A stretch of 23,006 nt of DNA from an uncultured Dyadobacter sp. (GCA_937880795.1 CALGRQ010000385.1:1-23006), one strand, 5' to 3'; shown: positions 1-9,054, counted from the first letter of the stretch. Translations and numbers: made by a program. Notes: generated by a model not told the origin, from the sequence alone.

Positions 1-16
1 CATCTAGCTGGGCGTT

Positions 17-100
17 ATTACATTTGTACTACATTTGTAGTACAACGGAGTACATCTGTAATACAGCGTACTACATTTGTACTACCTTTGTATTACATGC
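17..100. repeat. parC: parC-type centromere/operator iterons
   Basis: Five copies of a 10-bp near-palindrome with consensus TACATTTGTA begin at 19, 30, 51, 72 and 83. The third reads TACATCTGTA and the fifth TACCTTTGTA. Start-to-start spacing is 11, 21, 21 and 11 bp, so the array is symmetric and spaced at about one and two helical turns. It lies directly upstream of an actin-like ATPase and a ParR-like gene, where type II (ParMRC) systems keep their centromere and autoregulatory operator. The role is inferred from layout; the repeats are seen directly. Confidence 0.75.
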
Positions 101-129
101 CTGCTATATGGCCTAATGGAGGGAATAAG

Positions 130-1335
130 ATGACCCCATACGGCTTTGATCAAAAGGATATGCTATTTGTTGACGGGGGCCGTTCCAACTGGAAGATCAT
201 CACTGGCGACAAAGTGCAGTATTTACTGCCGAATGTAATCGGACTTGGTGATCTCGATATAGAAGTGGTAACCTCAAAAGCATTCCAGGACTCGAATTCT
301 TCTGACGTTACGCAATTCCCGCCGATTTTGCTTTTTGAGTACGAAGGCAATATTTATGGAATCGGTGATGAGGTTTACACCTACTACGGCGGGGATATCC
401 GCAATAACCGCGTGGATGTGCCGGGACGCATGGATGTTAAATTCGATGATCCTAACTACATGGCCATGTTTGCCGCCGTGGTCGCGTTCCTCGGACGGCG
501 CGGTACCGGACGGATACACGTTGATATCACGTTACCGCCCGATCCCTTCAAAAACTTAGATCTGCGGTCGGAAATTGAAGAAAAGTTGCGCAAGCCCTAT
601 ACGGTCAAGTTTTTGAATGGCCCGTATGCCGACAGGCCACCCTTTACAGCAGTAGTTGACAGCGTAAAAATTCGCTGCGAAGCGGTTTCGGCCTTTTATG
701 ACGTGTTGCTTACGGATGCTGAGAGACCGGCCATTCGCATGGAGTCCACCAAGTTGATGGCAGCGGCGGATCCTGGCGACATCAAAAAGCATCGGCCAGT
801 ACGAGTTGGGATTATCGGCATTGGCGGTCATACCGTCAACCTGGCCACATTCCTCAAGGGTGTTCCTCAAGGGTCAACACTCTATAGCATTAATGATTTG
901 GGGATGAATACCGCTTATGAGCAAATCAGGCTGCGGCTGCGCGATGTCACCGGCAAAAACATGACCATGGCTGAAACGCTGGCGGCTGTTCAATACTCGG
1001 AGTATTTTTACGCGGGACAAAAAATACTGCTTGATCCCTATAAAGAAAACGAATTTGGAGTACTGGCGACGCAGATTTACGATCTGGTCACCCGTGACTT
1101 CTGGCGGGACGTGTTCGATTCGCTGGAATACCTGGTGCTGTACGGCGGCGGGGCGAATGATTTACTACCGGCATTTCGAAAAGTATTTGGCGATATTAAA
1201 GCCTTGACGGATCGCAATCGCTTTTTAGTTTCGCCGCAACCGCTCTGGTCGGACGTGATCGGGATGCGCAAGCGGCACTTGCTCGAGATGCAGGATCTTG
1301 AAAAACGCGGATTGATTAATGTAGCTACTAACTAG
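130..1335 (+). CDS. parM: ParM-like actin-family plasmid segregation ATPase
   Basis: 401-aa actin-like ATPase that would polymerise into filaments pushing sister plasmids apart through a ParR-parC adaptor. Actin-fold signatures are visible: the phosphate-1 motif FVDGGRSNWK (about residues 13-22), the phosphate-2 motif VGIIGIGGHTVN (226-237) and the adenosine-motif-like LYGGGAND (337-344). The ATG at 130 is chosen because TGGAGGG lies six bases upstream; the longer TTG (88) and ATG (97) starts lack a ribosome site and would run into the iterons. The parR-like gene follows 30 bp downstream. It resembles the divergent ParM/Alp group of Gram-positive plasmids more than ParM of R1. The exact subfamily is not resolved. 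Confidence 0.85.
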   Translation: MTPYGFDQKDMLFVDGGRSNWKIITGDKVQYLLPNVIGLGDLDIEVVTSKAFQDSNSSDVTQFPPILLFEYEGNIYGIGDEVYTYYGGDIRNNRVDVPGRMDVKFDDPNYMAMFAAVVAFLGRRGTGRIHVDITLPPDPFKNLDLRSEIEEKLRKPYTVKFLNGPYADRPPFTAVVDSVKIRCEAVSAFYDVLLTDAERPAIRMESTKLMAAADPGDIKKHRPVRVGIIGIGGHTVNLATFLKGVPQGSTLYSINDLGMNTAYEQIRLRLRDVTGKNMTMAETLAAVQYSEYFYAGQKILLDPYKENEFGVLATQIYDLVTRDFWRDVFDSLEYLVLYGGGANDLLPAFRKVFGDIKALTDRNRFLVSPQPLWSDVIGMRKRHLLEMQDLEKRGLINVATN

Positions 1336-1365
1336 TATGGCACCTGGGAAAATGGGGTGAGAAAT

Positions 1366-1857
1366 ATGTCCCCTGAAAGCTTTGTAAAACTACAAGTAAG
1401 ACTAAACCCGCAGAATCCGCAGGATAACTGCATTGTAACGCATTTGGCAAAAGCAAAACTCGAAGCAAAATCCAAAGGGATGCGGTTCAACGAGTCTCAG
1501 GCCGTACGGGACTTAATTATTGCGGGAATTGAGGCGTTAGCCGGGGCCGCGTCGGCGGCCCCGGCCAGGCAAACTGCGGACGGAAGTGTTAGCCAAGATG
1601 ACCTGGTTCGTTTGATTCGACAAACCCTGAATGAATCAGATAGCAGCACTGTTAATCCGCAGCAGGTTAAAGAAATCGTTGTAAATTCGATTCAGGAAAT
1701 GATTCCAGAAATTCAAAAAGCCATCGTGTCACAGATGTTCAGCGGAATGCAGCCGGCCGCTACGCAAGCTTCTGGTACCGTCGAAAAAGTAAACACGGAA
1801 GTAGCAAAACAGCTCACGGATGAACTGGCCGCGGATCTGTTGAACAGTCAATTTTAG
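1366..1857 (+). CDS. parR: ParR-like DNA-binding segregation adaptor
   Basis: 163-aa protein in the position of ParR, the adaptor that binds parC and the end of the ParM filament and usually represses the operon. The N-terminus (residues about 5-60) has a basic beta-strand-like stretch (FVKLQVRLNPQNPQD) followed by two predicted helices (MRFNESQAVRDLIIAGIEAL), fitting a ribbon-helix-helix fold. An Ala-rich linker and a Gln/Glu-rich helical tail follow, as expected for a filament-contacting C-terminus. The ATG at 1366 is preferred over GTG 1357 because GGGGTGA sits five bases before it. Assignment rests mostly on fold pattern and position. Confidence 0.72.
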   Translation: MSPESFVKLQVRLNPQNPQDNCIVTHLAKAKLEAKSKGMRFNESQAVRDLIIAGIEALAGAASAAPARQTADGSVSQDDLVRLIRQTLNESDSSTVNPQQVKEIVVNSIQEMIPEIQKAIVSQMFSGMQPAATQASGTVEKVNTEVAKQLTDELAADLLNSQF

Positions 1858-1875
1858 CGAGCGGGGGTGAAGACA

Positions 1876-2130
1876 TTGAAGGATGCATCCATTGTGCTGC
1901 TGATTATTGCTGCGGCTTTTGCTTTGGTTTTAACTACGCCGGGAGCGCAAAAACATCCGATAGTACTAATGTTTTTGTCACTTCCACTTGCACTTCAGGT
2001 TTCACTTGTAGTAACGCTGCTGATTTGTATTAGCTATGTCGGAATTCTGATCGTACGGTTCGCTAGTCAAGACTGGTCCGGGGCGAAAATACGATATGAG
2101 GAACGGCATCGGCAGGAGCTGAATAAATAA
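1876..2130 (+). CDS. Small two-TM membrane protein
   Basis: 84-aa protein with two strongly hydrophobic segments, at about residues 5-22 (IVLLIIAAAFALVLTT) and 37-62 (the stretch around SLVVTLLICISYVGILIV). A charged, probably cytoplasmic tail rich in Arg and Glu follows. The TTG start at 1876 is favoured because GGGGTGA ends five bases upstream, the same arrangement as at the preceding gene; GTG 1867 is the alternative and adds three residues. The stop codon overlaps the first base of the next ATG, so it is translationally coupled within the par/replication operon. No family is recognised. A membrane anchor for the segregation or transfer apparatus is possible but unproven. Confidence 0.6.
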   Translation: MKDASIVLLIIAAAFALVLTTPGAQKHPIVLMFLSLPLALQVSLVVTLLICISYVGILIVRFASQDWSGAKIRYEERHRQELNK

Positions 2131-4661
2131 TGGCGGATCTTTTGTCTACCTTGGTAAAGACGGCCGTTAGAGAATCCATCAAAAATCAGTCCCTAGCCGC
2201 GACAGCTCTGGTCTCTCAAAGTGAGGTCAGAGCTCAACTCGTTAAAAGGATAGCCAAGCAAACGGCCACTAGCGGCGCTCGTCGCACACAGGAATTAGCT
2301 TCCGGACAGCAGCGCGATTTTGATCCTGGGCAAAGGATCAAGCAAGAACTATCCAGCCTGGCAAACAAAGGGCTATATGTTGCCGCGCCCGAGATGGCTA
2401 AAACGCTGCGTAATGTGCGGAATTTTAAAACGGTCGTTAATGCTACGAAGGCTCTGATTCATGCAGATAATCCTCTGACCGTTGCGATGAGTCTAAAAAC
2501 ACTGATTTCTTCACACAAAGCCATCTTTAGCGAAGAAGCTCGTTTTGAGGCCGCACGTGAATCGGCCTCGCGTGACTTGGATCCACGTAGTTTGTATTAT
2601 TACAGCCAAGGCAGAGCAATACGCTTTAATGAACGTGATGAGATGCTTTGGCGGGCTTCGCAGGTTAATGGCGGTGTAGTGCATAGCGGAGTCATTGAGG
2701 GCTTGTGTGCGCGGATGTCAGAAGGGGATAAGGTGAAATTCATGCAGAGTATGACTGTGCACTTGCGGCAACTCTGCCACGCGAAAATGTTGAGTGAGAC
2801 TTTACCGAATAGCGGGGTCTATAATGTTACCACGCTTTTTTTCGAAAAACATCTTGTTTATGAATGTCGCAAAGCTGAGCCTGGTAATCTGCCTGCAGGC
2901 AGCGGCCGAGCGCATTTGAATGCACGGAAGGCAGCCGACGAGATTACCTTATATAACACGGATCGCAAAATCATGAATAGTATCAACAAATGCGCTCAAT
3001 CCAGCGTTCTAAAGTTTGATCCGGCAGAGGAACGCCGCCGTATTGAGTCAACCGGGCCGGCGACCGAGGTAGAACAGAAACTACGTGCATTTGATCGGTC
3101 TTTAAACAAGCTTCAAAAAGCTGGTTTGATATATGTCAATGAGGATTTTTTCGCGTTAACGGACCGGGGCCGTTCGAAACTGGCAGAACTGAACGAACTT
3201 AACAGGTTACGTGATTTAAAAGATTTTAAAGTTGGTACTTGGGACCATAAAAACATACTTGGACTAGTCGCAGTGGTTCCTAAAAGTCTTGCTGATTGGG
3301 AAACTGAGATTCGGAGACGTTATTCCGGTTCAGAGGCTGACCGGCAATGGCTGATGGTCTTCCGGCGCATCGAAAAACACGCGGCAGCGGGAAATGTGAT
3401 TATCGAAAACGACCAGGTGCGCCTTTCCGATCAGGGCCGCGCATTAACCAATCCTCCTGATAAACCGTTTGACTTCAGCAAATACGATGCGCAGCAGATT
3501 ATGCCGCGCCTGCAAGAACCCATTAGCCGTGATGCTCTCCGCGAAGTCTTCGTAGAGAAATATCCGAATCAGGCCACTTTTGACCGGCAATGGACGATTT
3601 TCGAAAAACGCCTTGATAAGAACATTGCTGCGGGAATGGTAAGTCTTGACGAACATGGCTTTCTTTCTATTTCTGAACGGGGCCAGGAGGCCTTAGAATC
3701 CTTTAAATCCTTTCCGAAACAGACAACTGCTGATGTATCCGAAACAAGTACCTTTACGGTCTCCAAACAAGATGCCCGTATTATGCAATATACGCGGGAC
3801 GGGGTTTTCTCGGGGGAAGTTTATCGGCAACTGCGGCGACAGGAAGAACCCGAAATAGAAAATGATCTGATTGAACATGAGCTATTGGTTATTAACCGCC
3901 TCCTTTTGCAGCTGCAAAAGGCGAGCCTGGCCGAACGTACCGGTCCCGATACCGTGCAATGCAGCGACTTTTTAGCTGATAGATCCCGCGTAGCATTGGA
4001 GCGTTCACGTAAGCCTAAAGAAATTGCGTTGTCCCATGAACAAGATGAGTTAATACGCTCCTTGGGTGTTTTCGCAAATGTGACACAGGAACAGGCCTTG
4101 CAGTATATTTATGGCGGCCGGGTGCCATTGTTCGAACTGGATCTGGCCGATCTGAAACGGCGCAGCCTAATCGATACAGTGATTGTTCACGTCAAAAATT
4201 ACGGAGAGCAGCAGGTGCTTGGTTTATCAAAACTCGGCCGGCAGGTGGCCGGCTATCGGATCGGTGACGATCAAATCCTGACTGAATCTAAAGTGAATAC
4301 CAGGCCGGCCGAAATGGCGCATGATTTGCTGATATTTGATGCTTACCAGGATGCGAAAGGCCGATTAGAAGCTGCCGGTAAAGACGTGACTATTGTATAT
4401 TCGGACCGGCAATCTAAATCTATTGGTATGCGGGAACAGGGCCGACAAGATGAGGCTTATGCGGACCTAAAAATCGTTTATAAAGACCGACAGACTGGTG
4501 AAATTGGAACGCTTAATCTCGAGGTTGCCGTTAATTATAAAGACCATGAAATAGCTAAGAAAAGCAGTATTGCCAACTGTTTATGGTACACTCCGGGCGC
4601 AGCGCAGGCCAGCCGTATCAGGCGCGTCCTACCGGGCGCTCAGGTAATTCAATTCGCATAG
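2130..4661 (+). CDS. Large multi-winged-helix protein with nuclease-like C-terminus
   Basis: 843-aa cytoplasmic protein; the ATG overlaps the previous stop by one base and has AGGAG eight bases upstream. From about residue 315 to 707 there are five similar segments, each a basic helix followed by an AG-(L/M)-(I/V) turn and a wing ending in LT/LSxxGR (near 315-352, 404-439, 486-522, 584-620, 667-707). This looks like tandem winged-helix domains. The last 75 residues have a D-x(n)-E-V-A-V-N-Y pattern with downstream lysines (Asp about 779, Glu 798, Lys 804), reminiscent of the PD-(D/E)xK-like ends of replication-relaxation proteins. A relaxosome or replication role is an inference from this and from the next gene. 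No close named relative is recognised. Confidence 0.6.
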   Translation: MADLLSTLVKTAVRESIKNQSLAATALVSQSEVRAQLVKRIAKQTATSGARRTQELASGQQRDFDPGQRIKQELSSLANKGLYVAAPEMAKTLRNVRNFKTVVNATKALIHADNPLTVAMSLKTLISSHKAIFSEEARFEAARESASRDLDPRSLYYYSQGRAIRFNERDEMLWRASQVNGGVVHSGVIEGLCARMSEGDKVKFMQSMTVHLRQLCHAKMLSETLPNSGVYNVTTLFFEKHLVYECRKAEPGNLPAGSGRAHLNARKAADEITLYNTDRKIMNSINKCAQSSVLKFDPAEERRRIESTGPATEVEQKLRAFDRSLNKLQKAGLIYVNEDFFALTDRGRSKLAELNELNRLRDLKDFKVGTWDHKNILGLVAVVPKSLADWETEIRRRYSGSEADRQWLMVFRRIEKHAAAGNVIIENDQVRLSDQGRALTNPPDKPFDFSKYDAQQIMPRLQEPISRDALREVFVEKYPNQATFDRQWTIFEKRLDKNIAAGMVSLDEHGFLSISERGQEALESFKSFPKQTTADVSETSTFTVSKQDARIMQYTRDGVFSGEVYRQLRRQEEPEIENDLIEHELLVINRLLLQLQKASLAERTGPDTVQCSDFLADRSRVALERSRKPKEIALSHEQDELIRSLGVFANVTQEQALQYIYGGRVPLFELDLADLKRRSLIDTVIVHVKNYGEQQVLGLSKLGRQVAGYRIGDDQILTESKVNTRPAEMAHDLLIFDAYQDAKGRLEAAGKDVTIVYSDRQSKSIGMREQGRQDEAYADLKIVYKDRQTGEIGTLNLEVAVNYKDHEIAKKSSIANCLWYTPGAAQASRIRRVLPGAQVIQFA

Positions 4662-4691
4662 ATGATCTATAGCGGCCTTGGAGGGCATAAC

Positions 4692-5861
4692 ATGGCACTA
4701 ATTAAAAGCCGAATTGAACAGCTTTCCGATAATGACCAGGACTTGCTGCGCTTTGTTTATAACTGCGGCGGCTACGTCATGCGTAAACACGTTGATGGTT
4801 ATACCGGTAAAGATACCACTTGGAATTACAGACGGCTGCAGAAGCTGGTCGGAATGGGATTTTTGAAGGTACATTACGGAGAAAGACACATAGATCCTGA
4901 TGTGTATCAGGTTACGGCTTCGACTTGCAGCCTTTTTCTGAACCGCGATTCGTATTATCGCAAAAGGCACGACCATCTGTATATTTGCCGCGCACTGATG
5001 AAGGCGTGGTTCGTTACGGAGCAGCGGGTATTGCAGCCGGCTTTTTTGTTCCACCACGATGACCGACTGCGCTTTTTTACGGAGAGCGGTTTTAACGCCA
5101 GGTGTTTTCCGACTAAAAAGGACCGTAACGGCTATACCGTTCATTTTGAGGAATTGGCTTTAGACTTCACGAATAACCGGGGTTTAAAGCTACAGGATGA
5201 CGGCCGCGTGCTTTTTGATGATAAAGACAAAAAACTGATTATGATCTACTTCGATAAACCCCAAATAAGTAATGTCAGATACCAGATCCAAATGTTTTTG
5301 AAGCGCTATTTGAGTTTGATGGACGGTCCTGCATCGCTCAATTTTGTAGTTGTCACTGACAACGAGGCCAGGGCGAAAAGGTACGCTAAAAACGCCGAAC
5401 TATTATCAGAGATGAGCGACGGTTTTGGCGTGACCGCGATACCGCAAACACTATTTGATACATACATTGGTTTTTGGAACAGTTACTACAAGAATAACCG
5501 TCTCGAAGATGAACATGAAAATTTCAAACAGCGCACGATGGACGCGGAATTTAAGAAAAATACCTTTGAGATAGCGAAGAATACGCCGCTCGGAACCGTC
5601 TCAGAAAGAGACAAAAAGATGCTGCAAATACTCGCGAACGAACCTGATAACGGCGCAGCAATTCTTGTCAAAGAATTGCTGCAGACTGGCGGGGAAGACC
5701 GTATGAACCAAATCAAGAAAACGTTTGACAGGATGTTTCAATTTTATGCCCATGGTCAGCTTGGCCCACTGAGTCAACTAAAGAATGTAAATCTAAAAGT
5801 ATACCAGATTAACACAACTGTTTTCTCAGAGAAGAATCGTTCCTATTCCAGTCAGATATGA
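4692..5861 (+). CDS. Replication-relaxation family-like protein
   Basis: 389-aa protein resembling the replication-relaxation family (PF13814), found on Gram-positive plasmids and conjugative elements near transfer genes. The N-terminus (about 10-70) is a winged helix: DQDLLRFVYNCGGYVMRKHV, then a YRRLQKLVGMGFLKVHYG recognition and wing segment. The middle (about 155-215) has the family-like pattern of an ExALDF strand, a DDGRVLF turn and a hydrophobic strand followed by a long basic helix. The acidic residue expected in a nuclease core is not clearly conserved. ATG 4692 is chosen over 4662 because TTGGAGGG lies six bases before it. It follows the previous gene by 30 bp, probably in one operon. 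Confidence 0.55.
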   Translation: MALIKSRIEQLSDNDQDLLRFVYNCGGYVMRKHVDGYTGKDTTWNYRRLQKLVGMGFLKVHYGERHIDPDVYQVTASTCSLFLNRDSYYRKRHDHLYICRALMKAWFVTEQRVLQPAFLFHHDDRLRFFTESGFNARCFPTKKDRNGYTVHFEELALDFTNNRGLKLQDDGRVLFDDKDKKLIMIYFDKPQISNVRYQIQMFLKRYLSLMDGPASLNFVVVTDNEARAKRYAKNAELLSEMSDGFGVTAIPQTLFDTYIGFWNSYYKNNRLEDEHENFKQRTMDAEFKKNTFEIAKNTPLGTVSERDKKMLQILANEPDNGAAILVKELLQTGGEDRMNQIKKTFDRMFQFYAHGQLGPLSQLKNVNLKVYQINTTVFSEKNRSYSSQI

Positions 5862-6277
5862 GCGTATTTTGATAGAGATAACAGCAAGACCCAGGGTGTT
5901 AGGTGTTGCTATACTGTTATTGCGTAATATGAACGCACGAACACGCTGAAAATAAAACGAAAAGACGCATCCATCCATGGATGTTGCCAGACGTGCTTCG
6001 GTGGATATTGGCGCCCACGATTCCGTCACGATTCGCTATCGCTTCATCGGCCTCCATCGGGGCGCCAATAATGGCCGCAACACTGCCATATTAGAATACT
6101 AAATGGCAGTGCGCTTGCCTGAAGGAAAGAGCCCTTATTGCATCCCTTCCATGGGATACAAAAGGGCCGACGGGTGGACGAAAGAGAGGCTGAATAAAGG
6201 AATAACAGCGGTTAATGAAGAATGCCACTATTATATACGAAACATTGCACCAATTAAGATATGGGGGATGATTAATA
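5862..6277. other. 416-bp intergenic region between two operons, candidate oriT/regulatory region
   Basis: No convincing gene is present: a 95-codon open frame from 6103 lacks a ribosome site and overlaps the next gene out of frame. Structure is present instead: an 11-bp perfect inverted repeat at 6006-6016 and 6060-6070 and a 12-bp palindrome (CATCCATGGATG) at 5972-5983. The gap separates the segregation/replication operon from the coupling-protein operon. It is therefore the likeliest place for an origin of transfer or a promoter for the second operon. Neither function can be proven from sequence alone. Confidence 0.4.
6006..6070. repeat. 11-bp perfect inverted repeat with 43-bp loop
   Basis: TATTGGCGCCC at 6006-6016 is the exact reverse complement of GGGCGCCAATA at 6060-6070. 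Each arm contains the GGCGCC palindrome. The position just before the coupling-protein operon suits a protein-binding or transfer-origin site. Confidence 0.6.
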
Positions 6278-6544
6278 ATGGCCTTAATAGAGGGACGCAG
6301 CCAAGGCAAAGGAGCAGCCAAAATTACGCGCAGAATAACACTTCCGGAAAAGACATTCAGGCAGGCAGAATTGTATATGCAATTTATTAACGACGATGAC
6401 TTTAGTTATCTCGTTGAACAGTCTCTGGAGCTGATTTTCCGGCGTGATAAAGACTTCAAGAAGTACATTAAAGACGCCCAGCACATGACCGCTGAACAGC
6501 CCGCGGATGGTGAGGGGGAAGGGACCGATGAAGGGCATATTTGA
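6278..6544 (+). CDS. Small ribbon-helix-helix-like DNA-binding protein
   Basis: 88-aa protein with a basic strand KITRRITLPEKTF (residues about 15-27), a first helix RQAELYMQFIN and a second helix DFSYLVEQSLELIF. This order fits a ribbon-helix-helix fold, followed by a lysine-rich segment and an acidic Glu/Gly tail. Such proteins often act as relaxosome accessory factors or autorepressors beside coupling-protein genes, and it directly precedes one here. ATG 6278 has GGGGGATGA about eight bases upstream. Its 3' end overlaps the coupling-protein start by 17 bases, so the two are co-translated. Function is inferred from fold pattern and context. Confidence 0.6.
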   Translation: MALIEGRSQGKGAAKITRRITLPEKTFRQAELYMQFINDDDFSYLVEQSLELIFRRDKDFKKYIKDAQHMTAEQPADGEGEGTDEGHI

Positions 6545-8783
6545 AAGTCTTAAAAGGTTCTTACTTTCGCCTGGTGGATTTGTCCTTATGTTGACTCTTA
6601 TAGCCCTAATAGTATATTGTACGATGCTTTTACCGGAACTGTCGTATAGGTATTGGCCGGCTGAGGCCAGGCAGCCCTTTGTAAATACGGTCCGGGATAT
6701 GTTTGGTCTCGTGGATTTGAAGGAGTCTATTTTGACGCTGCCTGTTGATGTTGCTACACTTAGTGCCAAACAGCAAAACATACTGCGCATCGGTTTTCAG
6801 AACCCGGCGATCTATGTTTCTTATTTATGGCTATTTTTTGTGGCCGGGGCCGGGGCTTTTGCGATCATTGCCCAATTCGTTTATAACCTAATTGTCAGGC
6901 CGATCCGCCTCAGACAAAAAAGCGACGTTGCCTGGGAAGATGTGGAGATGCCAGTTTGGCAGCCCGATCAAGAGAAATTTTCATTGGTGCTTGGAGTGCA
7001 GCATAATCCCCGGGATTTATCAATTGTGAAAAAACCGCGCATTATAAAGATTCCTCTGAACTCGCTACGTACGGGCGTTATTGTCACTGGTACGACCGGA
7101 ACCGGAAAAACCTACGGCGCACTATACAGCTATACCCGCCAGGCATTGTATTTCAGGCCGCAGGATCCGGAACGGAAACCTGGGATGTTAATTTTAGACG
7201 TGAAGGGTAATTACTGCGATAAGGTTTTGGATTTTATCGATGAAGTTGGCCGCCGCGATGACGTGATTATCATCGAACTCGGCGGCCGGTACAAATATAA
7301 TCCGCTGCATAAGCCGAACATTCGGGCGCAGGTTTTGGCCAATCGGCTCAGAGTAATTTTGGAAACCTTTTCGGCCGGCACGGGTGATAGTTACTGGCTG
7401 GACAAGGCCGAAACGATGATTTCGGAAGCGATAAAATTGGCTCGGCTGGCGGAGTACGGATATGTTTCATTCACGATTATTGATAATATCATTCGCAAAA
7501 AACAGTACAAGCAAATGATCGAGGGGCTGCGTCAAAAGAAAGAAAAAGGGATGCTCACTCCCGATGAGATAGCTATGTTTAGCACGGTAACGGACTACTT
7601 TAACCTAGAATACGAGGGTTACGATCAAAAAATCCGGTCAATCATTGAATCGGAAGTTACCCGTATGACTTCAGCTTTTATTACCGACCCGTCCATCATT
7701 GAAACCTTCTGCCCGCCCCGTGAAGAACTCAACTTTTTCGGTTTTGATGAGCTGGTCGATAAAGGTAAGATCGTAATTTTGCGGATGAACTCTGAAGAAT
7801 TTCAGAACTTGGCGAAGATTATGAGTACCTATCTGAAGCTGGATTTCCAATCCTCCGTCATGACTAGGCTAACGCGGCCGGGAGCAAACCGCAAACGTCC
7901 ATTAGTCTTTATCAACGACGAATATCATTTCATGGCCAGCCGTACAGACGGAAAGTTTTTCTCAGTCTGCCGCGAAGCCGATTGCGTGAATATTGTTGCC
8001 ACACAGAGTTTTACGTCCTTGATCCAGAGCATAGGGGACAAGACTTCCGTACAGGCAATATTGCAGAACCTGGTCAATAAGGTTTGGCTGCGCAGCGACG
8101 ATGATCTCACCATTGAATCAGCGCAAAAAGCCACGGGTAGAATTGAAAAAAGTCGCCGGTCCGAGTCTATTAGTGAGAGTGGTAAAAACTCTAGTTATTC
8201 TTGGACTTTTGGGCGCAGCACAGCCTCCGATTCAAACCTTACTAAGTCGGTTAATTACCAGACAGTTGAAGATTTCGTCTTTCCGTATGATTTCTTCCGG
8301 CAGCAGCTGCGGATTTTAACTGGCGTGGCCTTTTACTATTTAGGCAATCCGATTGGTTCAATCGAGCAAGACATTCATTGTTCGGTACTACATTTAATCC
8401 CTTACGACCAGCTGCCACTGAAACCCATCAAAGCACTGCATCGTGATGCAAAAGGTTCAGTTAGCGATAAAACAGCGGCAGCTGCACAAGAGGATGCAAC
8501 AATCAAATCTTCTGTTGCTGGTCCGCCAGAGCGCACCGTTGAAAAAGAACTTAAAGAACCGGAACGGGAACTGGAACAAAAAGAAGCTGAATTCGATAAC
8601 AGCCAAGACGTATCGAAAGAATTCACTGAACCCGTTGAAATTACTCCTGTTGTATTTAGTTCTGAAATAGAACCTGGCCTTGGCCCGGAGGGCGAACAAA
8701 CGCTTAAACCGAAGCCGGAAGGCGGAACGCCCAAAAAGCATGAAGAAATTGAACGAGAGTTTGATGACTTTTGGGATAAATGA
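6528..8783 (+). CDS. Type IV coupling protein, VirD4/TraG/TraD family
   Basis: 751-aa inner-membrane ATPase that would link the relaxosome to a type IV secretion channel. Two N-terminal TM segments are visible (about 15-34 and 92-120). The ATPase domain has Walker A GTTGTGKT (188-195), a hydrophobic strand ending in LILDVKGN, a Walker B-like VFINDEYHF (Asp464, Glu465) and the sensor-like ATQSFTSL (Thr492, Gln493). The later QNLVNKVWLRSDDD segment also fits TraD/TraG proteins. The last 100 residues are a Glu/Pro-rich low-complexity tail, which may contact partners. ATG 6528 is chosen because GAGGGGGAAGGG precedes it closely; the in-frame ATG 6507 lies within that purine run. No secretion-channel genes (VirB4, VirB6) occur in the window. 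Confidence 0.9.
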   Translation: MKGIFESLKRFLLSPGGFVLMLTLIALIVYCTMLLPELSYRYWPAEARQPFVNTVRDMFGLVDLKESILTLPVDVATLSAKQQNILRIGFQNPAIYVSYLWLFFVAGAGAFAIIAQFVYNLIVRPIRLRQKSDVAWEDVEMPVWQPDQEKFSLVLGVQHNPRDLSIVKKPRIIKIPLNSLRTGVIVTGTTGTGKTYGALYSYTRQALYFRPQDPERKPGMLILDVKGNYCDKVLDFIDEVGRRDDVIIIELGGRYKYNPLHKPNIRAQVLANRLRVILETFSAGTGDSYWLDKAETMISEAIKLARLAEYGYVSFTIIDNIIRKKQYKQMIEGLRQKKEKGMLTPDEIAMFSTVTDYFNLEYEGYDQKIRSIIESEVTRMTSAFITDPSIIETFCPPREELNFFGFDELVDKGKIVILRMNSEEFQNLAKIMSTYLKLDFQSSVMTRLTRPGANRKRPLVFINDEYHFMASRTDGKFFSVCREADCVNIVATQSFTSLIQSIGDKTSVQAILQNLVNKVWLRSDDDLTIESAQKATGRIEKSRRSESISESGKNSSYSWTFGRSTASDSNLTKSVNYQTVEDFVFPYDFFRQQLRILTGVAFYYLGNPIGSIEQDIHCSVLHLIPYDQLPLKPIKALHRDAKGSVSDKTAAAAQEDATIKSSVAGPPERTVEKELKEPERELEQKEAEFDNSQDVSKEFTEPVEITPVVFSSEIEPGLGPEGEQTLKPKPEGGTPKKHEEIEREFDDFWDK

Positions 8784-8811
8784 TGTCTTGAGAGAATGGG
8801 GGATGCGAGTA

Positions 8812-9054
8812 GTGAAAGTGAAAGAGCTTATTAAGAAGCTTAGTGAATGCGACCAAGAGCTCGAAGTGATTTGCTATACGGAAGACACCAATTTGGTAGC
8901 AAAGCAGCACCAATTTTCCATATTCCTTATTGAAGATGTTAATATGTCAGAAGCCGAAAAACGCAGAGGTGATGATCAAGTTCCCACATTGAAATTTGGG
9001 AGAGGCCCTTATTCAAAAAAGATGGTATTCCTTGATGTCACGTCCGAATTTTGA
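8812..9054 (+). CDS. Small hypothetical protein
   Basis: 80-aa protein starting VKVKELIKKLSECDQELEV. This opening is common in small phage and plasmid proteins of unknown function, where a short helix precedes a beta-rich body. The GTG at 8812 has GGGGGA eight bases upstream; ATG 8803 (three residues longer) is the alternative but has no properly spaced ribosome site. It lies 28 bp after the coupling protein and may be co-transcribed. No catalytic motif, signal peptide or TM segment is seen. Confidence 0.55.
   Translation: MKVKELIKKLSECDQELEVICYTEDTNLVAKQHQFSIFLIEDVNMSEAEKRRGDDQVPTLKFGRGPYSKKMVFLDVTSEF

Noticed and set aside
4698..5144. 148-codon - strand frame
   Set aside because: It lies wholly antisense to the replication-relaxation-like gene, which has a better ribosome site, composition and family pattern.
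6103..6390. 95-codon open frame on the + strand in the operon gap
   Set aside because: No ribosome site before its start, unlikely composition, and its 3' third overlaps the well-supported 88-aa gene in another frame.
8402..8741. Two long - strand frames opposite the coupling-protein tail
   Set aside because: They are shadows of the Glu/Lys-rich low-complexity coding sequence on the + strand.
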